DNA of 29,582 nucleotides from Ophiostoma sp. CBS 140.51. Lineage: Eukaryota > Ascomycota > Sordariomycetes > Ophiostomatales > Ophiostomataceae. The position numbers were made by a program, and so were the translations under genes. Positions 20,086-29,582 of the stretch are shown one piece after another. The stretch spans positions 1-29,582 of the forward strand of contig JANSLP010000380.1 of NCBI GenBank assembly GCA_029298735.1. Direction: 5' to 3'. The stretch's first letter is position 1; each line of letters starts with the position of its first letter. Under the pieces are notes generated by a model, which saw nothing but the letters and a program-made list of their open reading frames with translations, made no database searches and was not told the origin of the DNA.

Positions 20086-23000
20086 GTGAACGTCTTACGA
20101 TAGAGGCAGGGCCAGCCGAGGGACAGGCGGGACGAGCAGAATCATCCACTCAATCTCATTCTCCTTGACAGGGAAGAGGGCTGAACGAAACGGAACGGAA
20201 CTGGTGAACTGGAGTCTAGAAGAGAGACAAAAGAGCTCATCTACTCCGCCGTAAAATGCAGGGCCCAACAAATTTCCAATTCAATGGGCAAACCGAGAAA
20301 ATCAACGATCGTGAAATTCTCAATGAAAGGGTCCGTTAAAGCGGGGACCTCTTTCCTGTGTCAGTCTTCCTTATTTTCCAATTATTTCGTCATCCCTGCA
20401 AGGAGAGCCGAGAGCAAAAGAAAGTGGGGGTACTCGATAGAGAAAAGTAAAGGGCAAGGAAAACCGTCGTACGTACGAGGAGGATGCACGGAGTAAGGCT
20501 TGTCGGGTTTCCGTTTTCTGGGCATTATTGCTACAACGTAATTTGGTATAACTGAGCGAGCTGAGTATAATCTTGGTAGTTGTTGCAAAGAGGGGCATAA
20601 ACCACTCCCCGAAAAAGGAAAGAGAAAAATGAATAACGACAAGGCAAACGCGGCGTAACCAGCATCTCGCGTTTTTGCATCTTTCCATCGTACACGTCCT
20701 TTTTCTTCTGCTTCACTTTTTTGTACACCGCCAGTTCGAAGCCCAAGAGGGAGGGGGTGAGAAAAAACGAAGAGAAATGCACGAGTGTGTGTGAGAGCGA
20801 GAAAAACAGCAGACGACATCGGGCGACAAGAAAAGAAAAGATGCACACCACTTCAAACAAAAAACCGATACCGAAAAAGACACGGCTCATATGTCGTAGC
20901 TATTCCTTTGCCCTGCAGGATTGCCCAAAGCAGAGCCGCCGCCAGCCGAGAAAAGAAAAGGAAAAGGTAAACGAGCTCAAGCACAAGGCAAAAGAAGCTC
21001 GTTTGCTGCAGCCATAGCTTGGGGAAAAAAAGGAGGGGTCTTTTCCATACAGAGTAGCTGTCTGCATCTCGATTTTTCAGCTTGGCTTAAACTAGAGGGG
21101 ATCATCAACTGCACACAGGGGGAGCTCTTATTCTTTCTTCCTCTTGTTTTTTTAATGCGATCACCGCGTTTACCGACAGTGAAAAAAATGGAGAAACAGT
21201 GCCGAGAGTGCCAAGGCAAGGGCAGGAGAAGAAAAGAGGAAAATAACAGAGGAAAAAGAAACAGGAGAAACCAAAGACAAACATCGTGACGCTAGTATTT
21301 CCAGCTGTCGTTTGATTTTGCTTCTTTCTTTTTCACTCTTTTCGAAAATTCTCTCTCCTTGTTCAAATTTCGATTACGTTTTTTGAGTCTCCCCACGATC
21401 TGACTGTATTTGGGAATGCCTTCCTGTCTTCCCCCCACCCCGCAATATCGTCTCCTTTTCATGTCAACGCTCTCAAGAGTGTGGGTGACATTCTTGTGAT
21501 TTTGCTATCACAGGGGCTGAGGGGGCGGCTTTGATTCCATGGCTCTCTCTTTGTCTCGCACACCTTCCTGTTTGCCCTTTTGTCTGTGATTTCTTACGTG
21601 GGGTATCTTGAATGGGGGCCACGTCGAAACTTGGGGTAGAGTCGGTAGCGGCCATCGTGATCCCTTTTTTTCGTGGGCTTGGGCCACTGAAATAGGTATC
21701 CCGCAAACGGCACCTGCTGCCCTTCATCCCGTCTCAGGCGGCAGGCCGTGATGCGAATGTCGTCTGATATGGTTTGATAACGAGAGGGGGGCCAAAAAGT
21801 CACGCTGGTGATGTACGGTGAATACGATGTCGAGAGGGTGCGGCAACTGAATCATTTACACACACGACTTTCAGTGAGAAGAGGCACGTGGTCAATTTTC
21901 GACTGAGGACAACCTCATGATCGCATAAACCCAAAGATAGCTCCGAATCAACGACCCCAGGTCTTAAAAGTAGCTAAGTAGTCAAGATACCGTGCAGACG
22001 GTAATAGATGCCCATCCACAGTGGGAAGTAGATGATGGCGTGCTTGAGGGACGTATTGATGTTGACGCTGACGCTGTGCATTATTGCAATATCTATTATT
22101 TTTATGTAAGCCGTATTTAAAAGGATTGTCCTTCAAAACGCACAGGTACATGATCGTTTACCCAGCGTGTGCAACGTGCTCGTCCTGCTCATAATCTACG
22201 ACGTAGTTGTGCACAGTGATAACCTGGAGAAGAGCATGTCTGGTTCGCGGGTGAGGGGAAAAGAAAGCAAAAGGAAACAGTTTAAAACAAAGCAAACCTG
22301 GACCTTTCAAAGTCTGGCTCGCGCACAAGTCTTATCCGTGGGCAGATATATCTTCTCACACAGAGCGAGCTGGTTTTTTCTATATTGACCCGTGGTTGAG
22401 TCAAGTTTGGTGAGAGGGGGAGGTAAGAATCAGAGCAGAGGGCTTTTTCAAAACAAACGAAGTAAACCACAGGTTAACGACAAAACCACGGTTGACAACT
22501 CCGTGCCCAGACACCTGGTTGGCGTGGGTAAAAAGCTTGACCGAGAACGTTCACAACAACAAGAAAAAGAGATCTGACCACAAGAAGCGCAACCTTCGCG
22601 CTTGTTGTCCCATACTTTGAGTATTTGTTCATCGTACTCGTTTTCATCACGTTCTTTCAATTCTTGTTCCGTGTGTAAGACTGTCTCTCATTCTTTCGAT
22701 GTCACTTACGAGGTAAAACTACGGGGAAATCCGGACAACAGCGGGGGATCTGGAGCTGGCCGTTTGCTCTTTTGTCTGGAGAACGGAGGTATGAACTGTG
22801 AAGAATGAGGAGAGCGAGACAGAGAGACAATGCCCCCACGCTATACCTTTTTGCGAGAATGATCTCGATTTTGAGTGGGCAGCGGAACACAGTCCAGGCA
22901 TCCGGACTCCAGCTGAGGACCCGACGGCGACGGCGCAACGGCAACCGACGACACGAAACGTAGACGGTACGGAGTAAACTACCGTGAGATACAATGGATT

Positions 23001-25000
23001 ACTCGTACAGGTACATACAATCGAGAATAGACTGAAAATGCAAGGGATCCAGGGGCGTGTCGAGTCAATGATGCGTTGACAAAGAAGAAAAAGAAGAAAT
23101 GAAAAGAAAAAACGACGCGTTGCTGCCTTACTTTGGACGAGGCGAGGGATTCCAACCAAGAAACCAGAAGTTGAGCATCAGAAATATCAAAGACATAAGA
23201 CATTTGCTGCTGGCACAGGCCATGTCTCGAAAGTTTCAATGTCGTATGGAGGGGCACAAAAAAAGGGGGGAGCATCTGTTCCCCCGGACTGCTCCCCGGT
23301 GCCTCCGCACCAACCCTACGCCTCCATCTCACATCCCCTGTCTCTTCTCTCTTCATTCTTTTCCCCATTCTTGCCTAACCCTTTGGTCGCGTGTCCCCCT
23401 GTCACGGAGAACGGATCTCTCCTCCCGGACGGCCGTTCCAAGCCAGATTTTCTTTTCTTTTTCTTTCCAGGGTGGCGTGTGCTCTTGTTGAGATATGCAA
23501 TCGTGCTCCGTTTTGGCGACGTTCTTCACTTCTCCTATTCTATGATTACGGGCCAAGAAATTCGCACCCCCAAGGAGGCGGACTGGGCACCGCATTTTGT
23601 GCACGATATACGACGTACAGGTACAGCTTACGAGATTTGCAAGAGCACAGAGGAAACGGTCTGCAAGGGGAGGATACATGCACAGGAAGGAGTATGATCG
23701 TACAGTGGCTATGTCTGGATGCAGGTCAGATATACGACGTATCTCAAGAAAAAAATTGCAGAGTTGTTGGGAAGACAGAAGGCAGCCGTGGAGTCAGTGG
23801 ACGTTGTTGTCGAGAGGATGTTAACAGACCCCATTTGGAAAGCACCACCAGTCCACAGTGTCGATCTCTCGGGCCGCTGCCGCCGCACTAACTGTTTAGT
23901 GTCGTCTCGACATTCTTTGCAAGTGTTGGCTTTTGCGTGCCTTGTGTTCCGTTTTTGTTTTCTCGTCATTTTTCAACGATCGTGTTGTCATTGGAATATC
24001 TCGAAGAAAAAGTAACAGCCTATCAGCCCCGACCCTCATCTAGCGGTCAAGACTTTTTGTGCTTTTCTTCAAAAAAAAAAATCCAGCTGAAACGGCACAC
24101 GCAATACGACGCACCTGCCAGGAGGCAAGTCTCCAAGGGCGAATAAGAAGTAGAGGGAACGCAAAATCAAGTCCAAGGAAAAAGACACAAGCATCAGAAG
24201 CAAATGATTGGAGCCAGCAAAGAGCACAAGCACCACATTGTACAGGCTCCAGCTCATCCAAAAAGGCGGTGCAGGAGCGAATGCAGAGGAGGAATACAAG
24301 ATTTTCTGTACGGTTTGTCGAATATGCAAATGCACAGGACTAACGGCGAGCCCCGGTATGTCGTCTTCGAGGCCCCAGCCTCAACTCGTGCATATTGTGT
24401 GAATGCAAACGCTGTGGTTGGGTATGTCTTTACGAAGGACTTTGTCTCCCATGTCCATAGTTTAGGGCCCCTATAGCAGAGAAGTATCTACTCAATCCAT
24501 ACCAAGCATTCCGACGATACCAGCTATTAGCAGCCCAGAGAAATACTTCCCCTTCCTTCTATCCCCTTTGGCGGCCCGAATCGGGACGGCCGGGCGACGG
24601 ATAAAAAGCCGTCCCGTGATGTTGACCGACCTCCTCAGCCCCCCTTTCTTGGAAACGGCTGCATATTGTAGATAAAATCGCTGGTCGATAAAGGTGAATG
24701 GGAGTGGTTAACTTAAACATAAACGATGTAGTCAAGTCCGAAAAAAGCACGCAAGCCTACATGACAAGTATGCGAGAAAGAAGATGCATTGTGCAAACAC
24801 ACAGTTGGAACGGTTTTCATGGACATGGCAGAGGGGTGGAGGCTAAGGAGAAGTGCCACTACACTCTGGAGGTACTAATACTTTCAATGCGAAAGATACT
24901 GTCAAAGAACATTCAGAGATAAAGAATCTAAAAAGAGGGCGTGTTACAAGACATTCTGTCCACAACGACACTTCTGACAACGCATCCCCGTGGAGATACG

Positions 25001-28000
25001 TTGTGCCTCCCCCGCCATTTCACTGAGTAGGAAGTAAGTAGTACCTTGTTTCTGATTTTTGTTAATGTGTACCCCGTACTCCGTACCTTGTAAAGACACA
25101 ATGCGCAGCTCACACCCTTATCGTGCTTTCTTTATTCCTCTTCTCCTTCCCGTTTGCCCGCCCTCACCGAAATCTGCACGTTCAATGTACGGGGAGCACG
25201 GCTGGCTCCCGCCCGCCCTCCCCCGTCGCCCGTTCCTCCAATCTCTACCAATCTCTTTTATCGTGAATCGTTCGGTGAGGACTGAACTGTCCCGTTTCAT
25301 CTATTCTTTTCTGCATACTCCCCATTTTTTCATTCAAGATTTGGTTGTTTAGCCCTTGCATATATCCTTCTCATAAGGCGTAAATGACCGGTCAGATTTT
25401 TCATTCTCTCCCACATGTTTGTGTTTGTTTCTCCCGCGTTTTTACCCAATGTTGCCTCTTGTTCTCACCCCTTTTTTACTTTCCAACTTCATTTACTCCC
25501 GTCCTGTCCCTCCCAGGGCGGGGCATGCATGGGGTCTGCAACAAGAGAAACGCCCCAATATGCTTAATAGACTTTGATTGTCGCTTCTCTTTCTTGCACG
25601 CCCATTTTTCTAACCATAAGATGACATTCCTCCAGTCGCAAGCTGCATCCAGTTCATTTATCTAGACGAAGAATTGGGAATCAACAGTAAAGAAAAGAAA
25701 CGCAGCAAGTAAGCGAAGGAACAGGAATAGCGAGATAGGAGCCTTGTCTTGGCACACGTAGTGTAGGGTGTTCAATATGGCGCTCTCTCTCTTTCTTTTC
25801 TTGATGTTGTTATCTTTCGCAATTCGCCATCCTTGTCCTGATTCTCCTCACCCTTTTTCTATCCCGTGTTTTTTCGTGCATTGCGTATGTGCATCTTACC
25901 TTCGTACCGTACTTTGTCCACAGATATTTTCCTGAAAATGCTACAAAGGCATGCAGTTGTTTTCGACGTGTGCATTGCGTGCATAGTGGAAGGCATAGAT
26001 AGATATGCATGTGAAAAGTATCCTCTTGTCAAAATACAATGCTGAGGCCTTGCCTGAGTTCCTGACTATCATGTCTTTTCTCAAAAAGCAATAAACGAAT
26101 AGATGGCTGCTGACATGTGTTCTTGCATGCTCTTGTGTTTCACAGCATCATGTAGGACAGGAGGCAGAAACGGATACGAGGTGATTGTTTTCGTTAAAAA
26201 AAACTAAAAGAAAAAGAAACCCCTTTATTTTGTATATTCTTTTTGCTTCATCTATGCACTTTCCCCCTTTATCTTTGCCTTCAGTCTGATTCGCCATTCT
26301 CATAGCCTATCAACACACCCACGCACCCGCGGCAGAGAAGCAGAGGTCCAAACAGGCCCGGACAGGTCCAAACACGACCAAACAGGATACGTTTTGCGTC
26401 AACGCGTCCTTGGTTGACGCTCTCTGGGCGATGTTCTGGGCGTTCTTTTGGCCAGCTGAGTGTGTGTGGGAGATGCATCTTCCGATGAACTCATCCAAAG
26501 CATCGCAATGAGCGGGACAAACGCCCTTCTTGACTGCACGCCATGACCTCCCTTCCGCCCGTTCCAAAAAGCAAGGAAGAGAATTCTATGAAGAAATAGA
26601 CTCTTGAAATAGAGCCACAAATTAGTATAGTAGTCGTAATTTACAATACGGGTCGAAGATACAGTCGAAATTGATGAATCCTCGTTCAGACAGAAGAGAT
26701 AGGACAATTGTTTGCACAAAAGCCACAACTCTTCGTCGCTCTTGCGTCGAGCTGAACGAATTGGATTGCGTATACTTCATATAAAAGCATGAGAAACAAT
26801 TGATACAATACGGCATATCAAAGCCTAGAGAGTCTAGATTTGTCCTGCACTTGTTGTGAAAATGATTTAAAAATGTAAGCTTAGACAAGGCTGTCACTTT
26901 GCAGCGTCCCTCCCTGCAGCCTCTTCTCCTCATTCTCCTCATTTTCGTTTGCTTTACAGTCAAAATGATATGCACAAGGCCCATTGTGTTCCAACAAGCA
27001 GGCCACTCTCTGGTAAGAGATACAGCACGATCACAACACACCAAAACACGCTGTTATTCTCGTTGAAAATAGACACAGTGTTGAGGGTTGCTTGTCCCGT
27101 CTTTTCTTTTGCACTATCTCACCTAGCCTGCATACAATCTACGGCTATGCAACCCAGGGCAACTTGGGACGGGATGAGAATGCACTCAAAGTTTTTGGGT
27201 GTCCTTGCGGCGTAAGCTGTAGCGGCTGTGTGTGTGTAGTGTGTAGGTGGAGTTTCCTACTGTCCACCCGGCTATTCTTGGCGAATATCAAACAGATAGT
27301 CTCGACAGTGATGGGGGGAAAAGATGCAATTATCGTGGATGGGGTTGTCCACAGCTTCTCTTTCTGATGGGTTGCAACACAGGCAGTGAGCTCGGGGCTT
27401 CAGAACCCGTGTAAAGATGCACGAAATCCAACCAAGGAGAACAAAAAGAAGGAAGTTGGAAGCGAAGATAGGCTGCCCTCCTTTACAAATACAACGCTAC
27501 ACCGCCAGTCATGTATCTATCGAGGGATTGTGAGCCTTCTATTGATCTACTTGTTCGCCTCCGTGTTTATGGGTGTCATTTAGCCGATGGAAAGTGCATG
27601 TTGTTCTTTGGATTTCCCATGATCCCCATCCGTCACCGTTTCTATCTCACCGTTTTCTGGCCTTTTCAAAGTATTGCTTCCATTTGCTGTAATCTGGAGA
27701 TAAGGGTGTGGGGAGACTTTTCAAACGACGGCTGTTAAGGTCAATCTAGGCATAATTTTGTTTTCTGGGAGAGGTAAACGAGGAGTATTGTATCAACAAT
27801 ATTGAAAAAGGTACACTCCCCTCATCCCGCAATGCAAACCGGGGAAAAGAATGGCACCATCGTATATCTTCCCCGTAGTTCCCCTGTCTTGTATATTGTT
27901 TCTTCGATGGTCGTTCTTTTATCGTTCATCTGGCTGTTTGTCTTCTGGGTCTTCGTCTAGAGTGTTTGTAGATTGCACCCATAGTAGAGGCTACTATGGC

Positions 28001-28500
28001 AAAACATGATCCCTCGACAAAAGACGGACTGTTGAACGGACACTATGGACAATAATTTCGACAAGCAAAATCAATAAAAAACCGATAGACCCATCTCGGC
28101 GATGGCCACGTTCCCGGGTCTCCGGGTTGTTTATTTTTGGCACGAAGCGAGACGAAGGGACGGGGAACGTATGAGGGTAATATCGAGCGAAGGCAGATTG
28201 GAACACCTTGTGCAAAAATCATACAATGATAAAGGCCACAAATATACAAGCCCTTTTTTTCAATAATGGTTGTGTACGACATACAAAGTCTCAAAGTGCA
28301 GTGCATTTACTTTAACTCACTGGCACCCAGTGAGGTGTGATTGGCACAATGCAAGGCATACACAGCTGGCCCCGATTGACCAGTAAAAATCTTGCAACAA
28401 ATACGACATGATAAAAATAATGTTGAGAATAAGAAGACCAAAAAGCATCAAAATTGCTGGCAAAAAATGTCGCCAAACTCAACAAAAAAACGTACAGCAG
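25001..28500. other. Gene-free stretch, right half
   Basis: Nothing gene-like was recognised. 25120-25510 is pyrimidine-rich on the plus strand, similar in character to a fungal promoter, but no gene follows it within 1 kb. Short hairpins are at 26396-26420 and 27979-27999, and a duplicated AGGTCCAAACA at 26344-26374. A spliced gene with short exons cannot be excluded. Confidence 0.45.
26344..26374 (+). repeat. AGGTCCAAACA direct repeat, 20-base period
   Basis: Exact copies at 26344-26354 and 26364-26374, followed at once by a related GACCAAACAGG. Lies about 20 bases before a GCGTCAAC hairpin. Confidence 0.75.
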
Positions 28501-28814
28501 CGGGTATTCGCTGGTCGTCACCGACCCAACTACTAATCCGCCGATTACGCTTTTAATTAGCGTGCCGCTGCCATGAAGGCCGTTTTAGGCCTGCCCCGGC
28601 GCCAAGTTCCAGCCACCAAAACAGCCCCTTTAAGTACATATTGCGAAAAACGCAAGTACCTTGAAAAGCCCTTGAAAGTAGCTTCCACGTAAACTGAGCA
28701 GAAAACTGAAAACTGAAAACTGAAACTGAAAACTAAATTTTGTTAACTTTAAGAAAACCTTAAAAAGTAAACTATAAAACCGTAGTTGTTATAAAGGCAC
28801 TTTTTAAAGGAGAG
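28501..28814. other. AT-rich segment bordering the right-end element
   Basis: 28501-28660 is mixed sequence; 28660-28810 becomes strongly A-rich on the plus strand, with many AAAACT, TTAA and TAAA words and a GAAAACT array. The change from ordinary intergenic DNA is visible by eye. No gene. Confidence 0.5.
28701..28734 (+). repeat. GAAAACT heptamer tandem repeat
   Basis: Three exact GAAAACT units, one shortened GAAACT, then another GAAAACT. AT-rich tandem repeat next to the segment with LTR-like ends. Confidence 0.9.
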
Positions 28815-29453
28815 TGTTAGGTTTGATACCGGATTGGGTAAGAAGAGGTAACGAAAAGGGATGTCACGTAAGATAATCGGACGTAGAGATGATTCGAGCA
28901 GTAATTGGATTGATTGCAAGACTGAATCTTAAGGGATTCAGATTGAGTTCGCGAGAGTCTCGCGTGAGTGTACTTCGTACTTGAAAAAATATCCAGTGTC
29001 ACAGGCCTGCTGCTGTCGGGCTTACTGGTCGCTAGCAAGCATTATGTCATTACACACCGCCTTGCCCCTGAACTCGGTATTTAATCTGACCTCTGCCTAC
29101 ATCCTGTATTTTCGCTCCTTAAGCTACGTCCTCGTCTTTAACCAGACCCTTACCTACACCTCCTATGACGGTCAAGGACCCAGTGATGGCTCGGCTTGGG
29201 CCTGAGCCAGGCTTGCCAAGGGGGAGGAGCCTACGGACTCCTGATCAGGACTCTGGGGCACTCGGTGGCTGGGGACGAGTGGCTGAGGACCCACTACCCC
29301 TGAGTTAGCCACGGGTATCTCCTTGGGGCCGAAAATATTACTTTTTTTGTGGACTTCCTTTTGATTGGTGAAATCGTCTGAAATCGATCCACAGGTACAA
29401 AAAGCTATATACGATTATATAATAAAAAGAGGTACCTCTTGTAATGACCAAAC
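28815..29453. mobile_element. Possible LTR-like segment (weak)
   Basis: About 639 bases begin TGTTAGG and end CCAAACA, imperfect inverted ends (6 of 7) in the TG...CA form used by LTR retroelements. Inside are hairpins (28922-28964), a GC-richer middle and, near the right end, CTATATACG and ATATAATAAAA, which could serve as TATA and poly(A) signals. Against this, no second copy is in the window, no primer-binding site to a recognisable tRNA follows, flanking bases show no target duplication, and an open frame (29365-29582) crosses the supposed end. Chance ends or another kind of element remain possible. Confidence 0.2.
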
Positions 29454-29582
29454 AGTTGTGTCATTGGGTCACGTGCTAGCATCAGCATTGAGCCAGCCAC
29501 AAAGTGGCGCATTGGCAAAGCGCCTGCGAAGCGACGAGGAGTCGCACGCACGGACCCCGTTAGAATTCCCAATAAGTAGGCG
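29365..29582 (+). other. Open reading frame running off the right edge, possible partial gene
   Basis: Open from just after an in-frame TGA (29362-29364) to the window end: 72 codons and more, with no in-frame ATG. The product has gene-like wording, for example DPQVQKAIYDYIIKRG and ALAKRLRSDEES, with an amphipathic charged and hydrophobic pattern rather than low complexity. An acceptor-like CCACAG ends at 29394, with CTGAA about 15 bases earlier, so this could be the start of an exon at 29395 (GTA CAA AAA). The three upstream frames all hit stops before a good donor, so the first exon was not found. A retroelement Gag or a host gene are both possible. I recognise no domain. Confidence 0.25.

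Larger units (their letters stand above)
18371..25000. other. Gene-free stretch downstream of cre1
   Basis: No gene is recognisable on either strand. Notable contents: two octamer microsatellites (19261-19299 and 19421-19444), a run of 28 T at 20058-20085, purine-rich tracts at about 20380-20470, 20740-20990 and 21180-21280, and a GC-rich stem-loop at 24575-24616. Open frames are short and usually overlap others on several frames, as random DNA gives. Confidence 0.5.

Noticed and set aside
20467..20478. Palindrome TCGTACGTACGA and similar GTACGTAC words (also 9564, 15721)
   Set aside because: Short GTAC-type palindromes are scattered throughout with no fixed spacing or partner features.
20731..20742. 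AGTTCGAAGCC, B-box-like word suggesting a tRNA gene
   Set aside because: No A box, D arm or acceptor stem can be built in the preceding 80 bases.
23605..23741. Thirteen-base direct repeat GATATACGACGTA at 23605 and 23729
   Set aside because: Several 13-base repeat pairs are expected by chance in nearly 30 kb.
28312..28521. Minus-strand 69-codon hydrophobic frame resembling a membrane peptide
   Set aside because: It begins at GTG with no ATG near its start; short and without a signal or domain.

Overview
The window looks like nuclear DNA of a filamentous ascomycete (Pezizomycotina), most likely a Sordariomycete. That rests almost entirely on one gene: an intronless 490-residue protein at 16497-17969 (+) that reads clearly as the carbon catabolite repressor CreA/CRE1. 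It has the MQRAQSALDFSNLL start, two C2H2 zinc fingers, the conserved Ser/Pro block and the C-terminal QRKLPVPQV and GDLMERM motifs. The N- and C-terminal wording is closer to Sordariomycete CRE1 than to Aspergillus CreA as I remember them. Genus and species cannot be set from the sequence.

Layout. 1 to about 15.6 kb: no convincing gene; mixed-composition intergenic DNA with alternating purine-rich and pyrimidine-rich tracts, short microsatellites and scattered GTAC-rich palindromes. About 15.6-16.5 kb: the cre1 promoter and leader, with a C-rich, G-poor upper strand, candidate CreA-type sites, an oligo(dA) tract, a TATA-like element, a long CT tract, and 600 bases with no ATG before the cre1 start. 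16497-17969: cre1. 17970 to about 18.4 kb: T-rich DNA that probably holds the 3' UTR and poly(A) region. About 18.4-28.5 kb: another gene-free stretch with two 8-bp-period microsatellites, a run of 28 T and several small hairpins. 28.5-29.58 kb: DNA of a different character: an AT-rich, tandem-repeat-bearing segment, then a structured, more GC-rich segment with LTR-like ends and an open frame that runs off the right edge. It may be the start of a retroelement or of a gene, but I cannot identify it.

Function. Only cre1 can be interpreted. It is expected to repress genes for alternative carbon use in the presence of glucose. Candidate CreA sites in its own upstream region fit the autoregulation known for this family, but they are only modestly more common than chance. 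The most unusual property of the window is the isolation of this regulator: more than 16 kb upstream and at least 11 kb downstream without a recognisable gene. I found no tRNA, rRNA, CRISPR array or complete transposon, and no convincing new multi-gene system.
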